A DNA stretch of 64,000 nucleotides, from contig QCLZ01000007.1 of assembly GCA_003214175.1 (NCBI GenBank), positions 20,585 to 84,584 on the forward strand, written 5' to 3'. Position numbers and translations under genes: made by a program. Numbering within the stretch: the stretch's first letter is position 1; each line of letters opens with the position of its first letter. This DNA comes from Prochlorococcus sp. AG-418-I20. GTDB lineage: Bacteria > Cyanobacteriota > Cyanobacteriia > PCC-6307 > Cyanobiaceae. Positions 18,888-28,305 of the stretch are shown here, piece after piece. The notes below the pieces were generated by a model. It was not told the DNA's origin. It saw only the letters and a list, made by a program, of their open reading frames with translations, and searched no databases.

Positions 18888-20744
18888 TTATATATCTGCT
18901 CCAGCTGCAATCTTTACTAGTCTAACCATTCCTTTCTCTGTCACTTTCTTTGCAATTTTTATACCCATTTCTTTTGTATAAGGTTCATTGATTAATCTGG
19001 GAACCCTTTTCAAAAAAATATCAATAGAGTAACCAGGAACTTTTTGTAATATTTCTAAAAAGTTCCTCAATGGCTCTATATATAATATGAGGTCATTTAA
19101 ATTGTTATTTTCACTAGTAGTATTTAATTTTATAGAGTTCGGAAGGAAGTTGTTCAAATTTTTCAGTACTTTTAGACTGAGTAAATCTATTTGACTTGTT
19201 AAGCCCTCAATTATTTCATTTCTAAGGAATCCACCTTTTGGAGAAAAGAGAAGATTGATTACTTCATCAAGTAGTTTTTCTAAATCAAGGTTAGTTTGTT
19301 TTGCAGCATTAGAGAGTAGATCTTCTAAACGGTCCCATTTAAATTTTTTGTTATCAAAAAGCATTTCTTTTAAACTCTCTCTTAATTGCGGATCTGGGTC
19401 TTCCATCAACCTTCTTGCAAAATAAGGATAAGCTGCACCTAAAATTTTAAAGTTTGGATCTACGCTAAGAGCAATTCCTTCTAAAGTCAGTAATGACCTG
19501 ATTATTAATGCATAATATGGAGGTAATTTGAAAGGGAATTTATACATAACACCAGACATATCGTCTGTGACGCTTTTAAAATCCATTTTTGAAACCCCTT
19601 GTTCAACAGCATTAATAAAAACATCTTGGAATGCTGGAACTATAGGTTCAAGATTAACTTCTTCTGATAAAAATCCTAATTGAACAAAGTCTTGAGATAA
19701 TTTATCGAAGTTTTTATTCACTAAATGTACAACTGCTTGTATTAAGCCAGATCTCGAATCTCTGGAGACTTCGCTCATCATCCCAAAATCCAGGTAACAT
19801 AATCTGCCATCTTTTAAAGCAAGCAAATTACCAGGATGTGGGTCAGCGTGAAAAAAACCGTGTTCTAAAAGCTGTTCTAAACTGCACTGTACTCCTATAT
19901 CGATCATTTTATCAGGGTCGATTCCTAATTTTTTTACATCTTCTAGATTGGTCAATTTTGTACCTTCAATCCATTCCATCGTTAAAACTCTTCTTGAAGT
20001 TTTTTCTTTATAAATTTTTGGTACAGCAATCATTCGGTTATGTTTATGCATATTTCTAAACTTTTCAGCATTTTCCGCTTCATTTAAATAATCCATCTCT
20101 TCGAAAACTCTTTTACCTAATTCATCAATCAACGCCACGAGATCACTTCTTATCAATCCAATATTGTTTTTTAGCCAATAAGCAATATTTCTGACGATGT
20201 AAAGATCTAAAGTTATTTGTTCTCTTAAACCTGGTCGTTGCACTTTAACTGCAACAACTTCCTCATTCTTGAGTTTGGCTTTGTGTACTTGTCCTAAAGA
20301 AGCTGCAGAAATTGGCTTTTTATCAATTTCTAAGAAAATTTCATTTACTTGGGAACCTAAATCTTCTTCTATTAATTCCATGGCTTTATCTCCGTCAAAG
20401 CCTGGAAGTTGATCTTGTAATTCAGATAATTCTTCAAGAAGAATCCCTGGGATGATGTCTGGTCTCGTTGATAAAGCCTGACCGGCTTTAACAAATGCTG
20501 GACCAAGTTCTACTAGCAAATTTGTTAATTCTTTTGCCCTAATTCTTGCTTTTTCTTCTTTTTTCAATCTACCAGTTAATTTGTCCCACCCAACAGAAAA
20601 TAAATAGGCAAAAATAGGTACTAGTGTTTGCCAAAGTCTTTTTAAAAGTCTTTTTGGGTTCTTTTTGTAAATTTTAGATATTGTTTCTGGATCATAATTC
20701 AACAGTCCAGATATCTCAATAAAATCAGTAAAGTCTTCTTTCAT
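18888..20744 (-). CDS. ABC1/UbiB-family atypical protein kinase
   Basis: The 618-residue protein has the ABC1/UbiB fold: the N-terminal KAGQ motif (86-89, FVKAGQALSTRPDI), an ISAASLGQVHKA nucleotide loop in place of a normal Gly-rich loop, VAVKVQRPG with the conserved Lys, and the HADPHPGNLL and YLDFGMM catalytic and metal motifs. In plants and cyanobacteria such kinases (ABC1K/bdr) affect prenylquinone and plastoglobule metabolism; the substrate here is unknown. The hydrophobic C-terminal part may contact membranes. It is divergent from recN with 68 bases between. Confidence 0.9.
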   Translation of the reverse strand: MKEDFTDFIEISGLLNYDPETISKIYKKNPKRLLKRLWQTLVPIFAYLFSVGWDKLTGRLKKEEKARIRAKELTNLLVELGPAFVKAGQALSTRPDIIPGILLEELSELQDQLPGFDGDKAMELIEEDLGSQVNEIFLEIDKKPISAASLGQVHKAKLKNEEVVAVKVQRPGLREQITLDLYIVRNIAYWLKNNIGLIRSDLVALIDELGKRVFEEMDYLNEAENAEKFRNMHKHNRMIAVPKIYKEKTSRRVLTMEWIEGTKLTNLEDVKKLGIDPDKMIDIGVQCSLEQLLEHGFFHADPHPGNLLALKDGRLCYLDFGMMSEVSRDSRSGLIQAVVHLVNKNFDKLSQDFVQLGFLSEEVNLEPIVPAFQDVFINAVEQGVSKMDFKSVTDDMSGVMYKFPFKLPPYYALIIRSLLTLEGIALSVDPNFKILGAAYPYFARRLMEDPDPQLRESLKEMLFDNKKFKWDRLEDLLSNAAKQTNLDLEKLLDEVINLLFSPKGGFLRNEIIEGLTSQIDLLSLKVLKNLNNFLPNSIKLNTTSENNNLNDLILYIEPLRNFLEILQKVPGYSIDIFLKRVPRLINEPYTKEMGIKIAKKVTEKGMVRLVKIAAGADI

Positions 20745-20812
20745 AACTTTATATATTTAAAACCTTTATTTTTCTAAAAAAGAAGTTAATTTTTTTATAT
20801 GGAAGATTTATC

Positions 20813-22489
20813 ATGCTAATACAATTAAAGGTAGAGAATGTTGCCTTAATAGAGATTATAGAAATTAATTTCGAAAAAGGTTTAAACATCATTACTGGGG
20901 ACTCTGGTTCAGGAAAATCACTAATTCTAGATTCCTTAAATGTTTTATTTGGTGGAACTAATATACCTTTAAAGCACTTAATACGTCCAGGAAAAGATCA
21001 TTGTGCAATCGAGGCAAAATTTTCTTCTTCTTCTCAAATTAATAACTGGCTAATTAGTAATGGTTTGAAAAGCAATTCATTTTTAAATGTAAAAAGAATA
21101 TCCCATAGAAAAAATAATAAAGTCATATCTAAATATAGCCTTAACAATTTATCAATTAATAAAAAATTATTAGAAGAACTTGGACAATTATTAATAGATT
21201 TCGCAGGTCAATCAGATACTTTCATATTTGATTCTCAAGATAAGAGAAGATTAATTATTGACGATTTATGTTCGCAAGAATTAAGAGATAAAAGTTCAAA
21301 AATTAAAAATATATGGGAGGAAAGTCTGATTTTAAAAAGATTAATGAATGAAAAAATAGAATCTTCTAAGAAGCGAGAAGAAAATAACTTAATAACAAAG
21401 CAAATATTGAAAACTCTAGATGAAGCTAATCTAGATTCAAGTCAGGAAATCTTAGAATTAGAGTTACTAGAAAATAAACTTGTAAATAATCTTGAAATAA
21501 ATAATTCAATTCAATCATCTTTAGATAACTTAAATAATTTCAGTCATGATGAACCATCAGTAGCATCTTTGATAAATCAATCAATAAAAAATTTCAACAG
21601 AACAGCAGATTTTGATTTGAAAATTCAAAAGTTTAGAGAAAATTTAATAGTTATACAAACTTATGTAGAAGATTTAATTTTCTCTTTAAATTCATATATA
21701 GAAGAAATAGATAATAATGAATCTAATCTTTCCGAAATACAAAAAAGATTATTTTTTTTAAAAAATTTGGAGAGAACTTTTTCATTGGATCTGCCTCAAT
21801 TAATTGAAAAGCGAGATCAATTAAAGACATATTTTCTAAAAAATGATGAAGATCATGAGATTCGAAATTTAGAAGATCAAATTAAAAACTTAGAAAGTAA
21901 TTTAAATTCTTTATTTCTTACTCAATCTAATGAAAGAAAAAAAATTGCTAAACATTTACAAGATTCAGTAATTTATATTTTAAGGGATTTAGGTTTGGAA
22001 AATGCAAATTTTTCAATACAATTTTCAGAATGTAAGCCTTCTGGTGATGGAATTGATAACATAAATTTTTTGTTTTCTGCTAATCCTGATCAGAAGCTTG
22101 CTCCAATATCAAATGTTATTTCAGGTGGAGAAATGTCAAGATTCTTGTTAGCTATTAAATCTAGTATTTCTAAAAAACCAAATACTTTCTTTTTAGATGA
22201 AATTGATAGTGGTCTAAGTGGTAAATCTTTACTTTCTTTGGTTGAGCTCATCAAAGAAATTTCTGAAGATCAACAGGTTTTATGTATTACACATCAGCCT
22301 TTTTTGGCTGCTGGAGGATTAGCTCATTTTAAAGTTAATAAAAAAGTTATTGATGGCATAACATATACTTCAATATTAAAACTTACTACAAAAAAACAAA
22401 GAAAACATGAATTAATAGAACTTATTGGTGGCGTTTCTTCAGAAGTAAATGAATATGCTTCAAGACTTCTTGATCAAGCTGCAGCATAA
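20813..22489 (+). CDS. recN: DNA repair protein RecN
   Basis: RecN is an SMC-like ATPase that gathers broken DNA ends during double-strand break repair. The Walker A motif GDSGSGKS is at residues 29-36. Long Glu/Lys/Leu-rich coiled-coil segments (about 155-370) flank a central hinge. The C-terminal half-site has the ABC signature SGGEMSRFLLAI and Walker B FFLDEIDSGLSG. The length of 558 is normal. A GGAAG at 20801-20805 may be the ribosome site for the ATG at 20813. The gene neighbours uvrA in the same direction, so two repair genes are adjacent. No obvious LexA box was seen. Confidence 0.96.
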   Translation: MLIQLKVENVALIEIIEINFEKGLNIITGDSGSGKSLILDSLNVLFGGTNIPLKHLIRPGKDHCAIEAKFSSSSQINNWLISNGLKSNSFLNVKRISHRKNNKVISKYSLNNLSINKKLLEELGQLLIDFAGQSDTFIFDSQDKRRLIIDDLCSQELRDKSSKIKNIWEESLILKRLMNEKIESSKKREENNLITKQILKTLDEANLDSSQEILELELLENKLVNNLEINNSIQSSLDNLNNFSHDEPSVASLINQSIKNFNRTADFDLKIQKFRENLIVIQTYVEDLIFSLNSYIEEIDNNESNLSEIQKRLFFLKNLERTFSLDLPQLIEKRDQLKTYFLKNDEDHEIRNLEDQIKNLESNLNSLFLTQSNERKKIAKHLQDSVIYILRDLGLENANFSIQFSECKPSGDGIDNINFLFSANPDQKLAPISNVISGGEMSRFLLAIKSSISKKPNTFFLDEIDSGLSGKSLLSLVELIKEISEDQQVLCITHQPFLAAGGLAHFKVNKKVIDGITYTSILKLTTKKQRKHELIELIGGVSSEVNEYASRLLDQAAA

Positions 22490-22506
22490 AATAAAAAAAT
22501 TTCCAC

Positions 22507-22512
22507 TATAAT
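22507..22512 (+). promoter_or_regulatory. Candidate -10 box for uvrA
   Basis: A perfect TATAAT lies 30 bases before the uvrA ATG in the 53-base gap after recN. No good -35 is visible, which is common in AT-rich cyanobacteria. It suggests that uvrA has its own promoter besides readthrough from recN. Confidence 0.5.
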
Positions 22513-22542
22513 GGTTTTTTTAAATCATAGTTAGATTTATAC

Positions 22543-25446
22543 ATGGTTATAAAAACTGATAATAATTTTGAAGAAGATAATTCAATTCATATCAGGGGTG
22601 CTCGGCAGCATAATTTAAAAAATATAAACCTTTCTCTACCTAGAAATAAATTTATTGTTTTTACTGGTGTTAGTGGCAGTGGTAAAAGTTCTTTAGCTTT
22701 TGATACGATTTTTGCTGAAGGTCAAAGAAGGTATGTTGAGAGTCTTTCAGCTTATGCAAGGCAATTCTTGGGTCAAGTAGATAAACCTGATGTTGACAAT
22801 ATTGAGGGTTTATCTCCTGCTATTTCAATTGATCAAAAATCAACTAGTCATAATCCTCGATCAACAGTTGGAACAGTAACAGAGATACAAGATTATTTAA
22901 GGTTATTGTTTGGCCGTGCAGGTGAACCGCATTGTCATCATTGTGGAATTCCAATTGCTCCACAAACAATTGATGAAATGGTTGACCAAATTCTACTATT
23001 GCCAGAAGGTACAAGGTACCAATTGCTGGCGCCTGTAGTAAGGGGAAAGAAAGGAACTCATACTAAATTAATAAGTGGATTAGCTGCTGAAGGTTTTGCA
23101 AGAGTAAGAATTAACGGAGAGGTTAGAGAACTTGCTGATAGTATTGAGTTAGATAAAAATCATATTCATAATATTGAGGTAGTAGTCGATAGATTAATAG
23201 CAAGAGAAGGAATACAAGAACGATTGAATGATTCTCTACAGACTTGCCTGAAAAGAGGTGATGGTTTGGCGATAGTAGAAGTTGTTCCAAAAAAAGGAGA
23301 GAACCTACCTCCAAATTTAGAGAGAGAAAAACTTTATTCAGAAAATTATGCTTGTCCTGTTCATGGTTCGATTGTTGAAGAACTTTCTCCTAGATTATTT
23401 TCCTTTAACAGTCCATATGGTGCTTGTCCCGATTGTCATGGAATCGGTTATTTGAAAAAATTTACTGCTGATAGAGTTATACCAGATAAAAATTTACCTG
23501 TTTATGCTGCAATAGCTCCTTGGAGTGAAAAAGATAATACTTATTACTTCTCTTTACTTTATTCTGTCGGACAAGCTTATGGTTTTGAATTGAAAACTCC
23601 TTGGAAAGATTTAAGTGATTTGCAAAAAAAAGTTTTACTTTTGGGATCAGATAAACCAATATCAATTCAAGCTGATAGTCGTTTTAAAACTTCCATTGGC
23701 TTTGAAAGACCTTTTGAGGGAATTTTACCAATATTAGAAAGGCAATTGAATGAAGCTAATGGAGAATCAGTTAAACAAAAATTAGAAAAGTACCAAGAGT
23801 TAGTTCCTTGTAAGACCTGTTCTGGAAAAAGATTAAGGCCTGAGGCTTTGGCCGTTAAACTTGGCCCTTATAATATTACTGACTTAACTTCCATAAGCGT
23901 CTCTGAAACCTTAATTCATATAGAGCGCATTATGGGATTAAGTAAGACTCAGAAGGAAAATATATCTTTATCAGAGAAACAAAAGCAGATAGGTGAATTG
24001 GTTTTAAAAGAGATTCGTTTGCGTTTGAAGTTTCTAATGAATGTTGGCTTAGATTATTTAACTTTAGATAGAGCAGCTATGACTTTGTCTGGTGGAGAGG
24101 CTCAGCGAATCAGATTAGCGACTCAAATAGGTGCAGGTCTTACTGGTGTTTTATATGTATTAGATGAACCAAGTATTGGTTTACATCAGAGAGATAATGA
24201 CAGACTATTAGAAACATTAAAAAGCTTAAGAGACCTTGGAAATACTTTAGTTGTTGTTGAACATGATGAGGATACTATGAAATCAGCAGATTATTTAGTT
24301 GATATTGGTCCTGGGGCAGGGGTTTACGGCGGGGAAATTATTGCAAAGGGTTCATATCAAGATGTGTTGAAATCAGAGAGGTCATTAACAGGTGCTTATC
24401 TCAGCGGTAGGAAATCTATTCCCACTCCAAAAGAACGTAGATCATCTGTTAAAAAAAGTTTAATTTTAAATAATTGTTTTAAAAATAATTTAAAAAATGT
24501 ATCTGTTGAATTTCCCTTAGGAAGATTAGTTTCCGTAACAGGTGTTAGTGGAAGTGGGAAAAGTACCTTAATTAATGAATTACTTCACCCTGCCTTGTGT
24601 CATTCTCTAGGATTAAAAGTTCCTTTTCCACAAGGTGTTGACGATTTAAAGGGTATAAAAGCAATTGATAAGGTTATAGTTATTGATCAATCTCCAATAG
24701 GGAGAACTCCAAGGTCAAATCCTGCCACTTATACAGGTGCTTTTGATCCCATAAGACAAATATTTACTGCCACAGTGGAAGCCAAAGCAAGGGGCTATCA
24801 AGCTGGCCAATTTAGTTTTAATGTAAAAGGAGGAAGATGCGAAGCGTGTAAAGGTCAAGGAGTTAATGTAATCGAAATGAATTTTTTACCTGATGTGTAT
24901 GTTCAATGTGAAGTATGTAAGGGCGCTCGATTTAATAGAGAAACTCTTCAAGTTAAATATAAAGGTTACAATATATCTGACGTCTTAGAGATGACTGTTG
25001 AACAAGCTGCAGAAACTTTTTCTGCTATTCCTCAAGCTGCCGATAGATTATCTACATTAGTAGATGTAGGTTTAGGTTATGTCAAATTAGGTCAACCTGC
25101 CCCGACATTATCTGGCGGGGAGGCTCAAAGAGTTAAGTTGGCTACAGAATTATCTAAAAGAGCTACTGGAAAAACTCTATACCTGATTGATGAGCCAACT
25201 ACAGGTCTAAGTTTTTATGACGTTCATAAATTAATGGATGTGATACAACGTTTGGTAGACAAAGGGAATTCTGTGATTGTTATCGAACATAACTTAGATG
25301 TAATTAGATGTTCAGACTGGATTATTGACTTAGGACCTGATGGAGGAGATAAAGGTGGAGAAATTATTGTAGAAGGTATTCCCGAAGATGTAGCGAAACA
25401 TCCCACAAGCCATACAGCAAAATATCTTAAAAAAGTTCTCAAATAA
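22543..25446 (+). CDS. uvrA: Excinuclease ABC subunit A
   Basis: UvrA recognises bulky DNA lesions with UvrB in nucleotide excision repair. Two ABC ATPase modules are present: Walker A GVSGSGKSS at 42-50 and a second GVSGSGKST in the C-terminal half, with two signatures (LSGGEAQRIRLATQIG and LSGGEAQRVKLATEL). Zinc-binding CxxC pairs include CPDCHGIG in the first half and CEACKGQG with CEVCKGARFN in the second. At 967 residues it is full length. High-light surface cyanobacteria depend heavily on UV-damage repair. About 200 bases separate it from sps. Confidence 0.98.
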   Translation: MVIKTDNNFEEDNSIHIRGARQHNLKNINLSLPRNKFIVFTGVSGSGKSSLAFDTIFAEGQRRYVESLSAYARQFLGQVDKPDVDNIEGLSPAISIDQKSTSHNPRSTVGTVTEIQDYLRLLFGRAGEPHCHHCGIPIAPQTIDEMVDQILLLPEGTRYQLLAPVVRGKKGTHTKLISGLAAEGFARVRINGEVRELADSIELDKNHIHNIEVVVDRLIAREGIQERLNDSLQTCLKRGDGLAIVEVVPKKGENLPPNLEREKLYSENYACPVHGSIVEELSPRLFSFNSPYGACPDCHGIGYLKKFTADRVIPDKNLPVYAAIAPWSEKDNTYYFSLLYSVGQAYGFELKTPWKDLSDLQKKVLLLGSDKPISIQADSRFKTSIGFERPFEGILPILERQLNEANGESVKQKLEKYQELVPCKTCSGKRLRPEALAVKLGPYNITDLTSISVSETLIHIERIMGLSKTQKENISLSEKQKQIGELVLKEIRLRLKFLMNVGLDYLTLDRAAMTLSGGEAQRIRLATQIGAGLTGVLYVLDEPSIGLHQRDNDRLLETLKSLRDLGNTLVVVEHDEDTMKSADYLVDIGPGAGVYGGEIIAKGSYQDVLKSERSLTGAYLSGRKSIPTPKERRSSVKKSLILNNCFKNNLKNVSVEFPLGRLVSVTGVSGSGKSTLINELLHPALCHSLGLKVPFPQGVDDLKGIKAIDKVIVIDQSPIGRTPRSNPATYTGAFDPIRQIFTATVEAKARGYQAGQFSFNVKGGRCEACKGQGVNVIEMNFLPDVYVQCEVCKGARFNRETLQVKYKGYNISDVLEMTVEQAAETFSAIPQAADRLSTLVDVGLGYVKLGQPAPTLSGGEAQRVKLATELSKRATGKTLYLIDEPTTGLSFYDVHKLMDVIQRLVDKGNSVIVIEHNLDVIRCSDWIIDLGPDGGDKGGEIIVEGIPEDVAKHPTSHTAKYLKKVLK

Positions 25447-25647
25447 AAAAAATCCTTGTTGTATTTCTTTTTATTTTAATTATTTCGGCAATACGAAATT
25501 CTTTTTTAAAGGGGCATAAAAGTCTACTACAACTGCTTTTTTGAAAACTTTCACATTAAAAAATTTCAAATCATAATGCTTTCTTAATATTTCCTTAGAA
25601 AATTCAGCTTATTTGTATTAAAGGCGGTTGATCGGAGGTTTTACTGA

Positions 25648-27057
25648 ATGAGGTTGAAATTTTTACATTTACATTTACATGGTCTTATACGTTCTAAAAA
25701 TCTTGAGTTAGGCAGGGATGCAGATACAGGAGGACAAACACAATACGTTTTAGAGTTAATTAAAAGCTTGGCTAATACTTCAGAAGTTGATCAAGTTGAT
25801 TTAGTTACTCGTTTAATAAAAGACCCTAAAGTAGACGATGAATATTCTCAAGAAGAAGAATTTGTAGAACCTGGAGTGAGAATTTTAAGATTCAAATTTG
25901 GACCTAATAAATATTTAAGAAAGGAATTGCTTTGGCCTTATTTAGATCATTTAACTGAAAGTCTAATTTCTTATTATAAAAAAAACAAAAAGCCTAATTT
26001 CATTCATGCACATTATGCAGATGCTGGATATGTAGGAGTTAAACTAAGTAAATCCTTAAACGTTCCTCTTATTTTTACTGGTCATTCTTTGGGAAGAGAG
26101 AAAAAAAGGAAATTGCTTGATACTGGTTTAAAAAATAATCAAATAGAAAAACTTTATTCTATAAGTAAAAGAATTGAGGCAGAAGAAAAAGCATTGAAGT
26201 CTGCAGATATTGTCGTTACAAGCACTAAACAAGAATCAGTGTATCAATATTCCCAATATTCTTCTTTTTCACCTCATAAAGCTAAGGTTATTCCTCCTGG
26301 GGTTGATCATGATAAATTTCACCATATTCACTCCACAAGCGAGACAGCTGAAATTGATAACATGATGAAACCTTTTCTAAAGGATTCTACTAAACCTCCA
26401 TTTTTGACTATTTCTAGAGCTGTACGAAGAAAAAATATTCCATCTTTGATTGAAGCATATGGAAGATCTGAAAAATTAAAAAGAAAAACTAATTTAATTT
26501 TAATTTTGGGTTGTAGAGAGAATACTTCAAAACTTGACCCTCAACAAAAAGATGTTTTCAATAATATTTTTGAAACAATTGATAAATATAATTTGTATGG
26601 AAAGGTGGCTTATCCAAAAAAACATCTTCCAAGTCAGATTCCTGCTTTATATAGGTGGGCTGCTAGCAGAGGTGGTGTATTTGTAAATCCAGCTTTAACA
26701 GAGCCTTTTGGTTTAACTCTTCTTGAAGCTTCTTCATGTGGATTGCCAATAATATCAACAAATGATGGAGGACCAAAAGAAATTCACTCAAAATGTGAAA
26801 ATGGACTTCTAGTAGATGTTACTGATATTAATGAGTTGAAAGTTATTCTTGAAAAAGGAATATCAAATAATAATCAGTGGAAATTATGGAGCAGAAATGG
26901 AATTGAGGGTGTTAACAGGCACTTTAGTTGGAACACTCATGTACGCAATTATTTATCGGTGCTTACTGAAGAATTTTCAAATTCAAATAGTTATTCTTCC
27001 TCTGACATTAAACAAAGTTGTTTAAAAGGGACTTCCTCACTTATAAAACCCCATTGA
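25648..27057 (+). CDS. sps: Sucrose-phosphate synthase, single glycosyltransferase domain
   Basis: SPS joins UDP- or ADP-glucose and fructose-6-phosphate to give sucrose-6-phosphate, a compatible solute precursor. The N terminus has the SPS hallmark HLHGLIRSKNLELGRDADTGGQ, with HAHYADAG and TGHSLGREK following; the C-terminal GT4 donor site contains NPALTEPFGLTLLEASSCGLP. The protein ends at 469 residues, right after the GT core. There is no HAD phosphatase domain, unlike the two-domain SPS/SPP of some cyanobacteria. A strong GGAGG at 25634-25638 precedes the ATG. The last 67 bases overlap a gene on the opposite strand. Confidence 0.92.
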   Translation: MRLKFLHLHLHGLIRSKNLELGRDADTGGQTQYVLELIKSLANTSEVDQVDLVTRLIKDPKVDDEYSQEEEFVEPGVRILRFKFGPNKYLRKELLWPYLDHLTESLISYYKKNKKPNFIHAHYADAGYVGVKLSKSLNVPLIFTGHSLGREKKRKLLDTGLKNNQIEKLYSISKRIEAEEKALKSADIVVTSTKQESVYQYSQYSSFSPHKAKVIPPGVDHDKFHHIHSTSETAEIDNMMKPFLKDSTKPPFLTISRAVRRKNIPSLIEAYGRSEKLKRKTNLILILGCRENTSKLDPQQKDVFNNIFETIDKYNLYGKVAYPKKHLPSQIPALYRWAASRGGVFVNPALTEPFGLTLLEASSCGLPIISTNDGGPKEIHSKCENGLLVDVTDINELKVILEKGISNNNQWKLWSRNGIEGVNRHFSWNTHVRNYLSVLTEEFSNSNSYSSSDIKQSCLKGTSSLIKPH

Positions 27058-27236
27058 TCAAAAACTTCAGGATCAGGGTGAATAATTAGTTGATTATTTT
27101 GAGTTTTCTTTAGTTTAAAGCCCTTCTTAGAAAGTTTTTTCATTAGGTTAGCAGTCTCTTCAAATCTTGATGCCATTGCATCAAGACTTGAGCAGTCACT
27201 TGTTAATCCATTATCTTGCCATGTAAAAAAATGCAT
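26991..27236 (-). CDS. Small conserved protein of unknown function
   Basis: This 81-residue product (MHFFTWQDNGL at the start) is compositionally normal and probably helical: SLDAMASRFEETANLMKKLSKKGFKLKK, then NNQLIIHPDPEVFDQWGF. I recall a similar short protein in marine picocyanobacteria but know no function. The gene starts 10 bases downstream of the mraY stop on the same strand, so it probably belongs to the DUF3134-mraY transcript. Its final 67 bases are antisense to the sps 3' end. It reads as coding rather than a shadow because most of it lies outside sps and its codon use is coherent. Confidence 0.7.
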   Translation of the reverse strand: MHFFTWQDNGLTSDCSSLDAMASRFEETANLMKKLSKKGFKLKKTQNNQLIIHPDPEVFDQWGFISEEVPFKQLCLMSEEE

Positions 27237-27246
27237 AACAAATTTT

Positions 27247-28302
27247 TTAAAGATAGATTTTTAAAACTATACCTAAAATTACAAGTAAAATGTTGATTTT
27301 CCAAAAATTTTCAACTATTTTTTGTTCTTTCATTCCTTTAAGTTCAAAGTGGTGGTGTAGTGGAGCCATTAAAAATATGCGTTTACCTCTATTAAATAAT
27401 TTTTTTGTAATTTTAAAAAACCCTACTTGAACCATTACTGATAACGATTCAATAATAAATATTCCTGAGAAAATAGATAAGGTAAAAACACTATTGGTTA
27501 ATAACGCTATAGAACCCAGAATAGCTCCAATACTTAGAGATCCCGTGTCGCCCATAAATATTTTTGCAGGATAACAATTATACTTGAGAAATCCTAAGCA
27601 TATGCCTGACATCGAAAAACATAATATGCTAAAAACAAAAAGTTCTTGCTGTTCTTTCAGTAATATTTCTGTTCCTAATCCATAAAAGACAATTCCACTG
27701 CATCCAGCTGCTAATCCATCCAGTCCATCAGTCAAATTTACTGAATTACTTAAGCCCACAAGTACTAAAAAAGAAACTGGCAATATGAAAATATTCATAT
27801 TTATTCCCCAGGAGTCAGAAACTGTTAAAAATGGACTGATTAAATTTTTTTCATAGGCTAACAATATAAAAATTATTGAGATGATACTTTGTAAGATAAA
27901 TTTCTCCTTAGTTTTTAACCCTGTATTTTCTTTGTTTCTAATACTTAAATAATCATCTAAAAAACCTGTAATAAAGAAACCAAAAATAGTCAGTAATAAA
28001 AGAAATAATTTTAAGGAACCTAAATTTATAGTTATTATCAGGAGAAAAATTAAAAAAGGGATTATCAAAAAAACCCCACCCATTGTTGGTGTGTTACTTT
28101 TTTTATAGTGATTAGAAGGACCTTCAGTTCTTATATTTTGAAGTAAATTTAATTTTCTGATTATTTCTAGACCCTTCTTGGTAGCGAATAAAGATACCAA
28201 AAAAAATAATGTGAAAACTCCTATAAAAATAAAATTATTAAAAAAATATGAGGTTGCTATTAAAGCAAAAGTAATTAATATTAATAACGATTTAAAGGTA
28301 AT
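27247..28302 (-). CDS. mraY: Phospho-N-acetylmuramoyl-pentapeptide-transferase, start disrupted
   Basis: MraY transfers phospho-MurNAc-pentapeptide to undecaprenyl phosphate to form lipid I at the inner membrane. Family motifs are GPSNHYKKSNTPTMGG, NLTDGLDGLAAG, FMGDTGSLSIGA and MAPLHHHFELKG. The first conventional start in frame is TTG at 28200, which gives 317 residues and loses the first membrane segment. The same frame stays open upstream to the DUF3134 stop and encodes a hydrophobic helix (ITFKSLLLILITF... FIFIGVFTLFFL) that should be TM1. Within it the only start options are ATT or ATA, for example ATT at 28302, used here. An ATG at 28322 lies one base out of frame (see findings). Operon with DUF3134 upstream. 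Confidence 0.85.
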   Translation of the reverse strand: MTFKSLLILITFALIATSYFFNNFIFIGVFTLFFLVSLFATKKGLEIIRKLNLLQNIRTEGPSNHYKKSNTPTMGGVFLIIPFLIFLLIITINLGSLKLFLLLLTIFGFFITGFLDDYLSIRNKENTGLKTKEKFILQSIISIIFILLAYEKNLISPFLTVSDSWGINMNIFILPVSFLVLVGLSNSVNLTDGLDGLAAGCSGIVFYGLGTEILLKEQQELFVFSILCFSMSGICLGFLKYNCYPAKIFMGDTGSLSIGAILGSIALLTNSVFTLSIFSGIFIIESLSVMVQVGFFKITKKLFNRGKRIFLMAPLHHHFELKGMKEQKIVENFWKINILLVILGIVLKIYL

Positions 28303-28305
28303 TTT

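Noticed and set aside
25447..25647. Small RNA or riboswitch before sps
   Set aside because: No stable stem, known riboswitch core or repeated motif could be seen; only the GGAGG ribosome site is supported.
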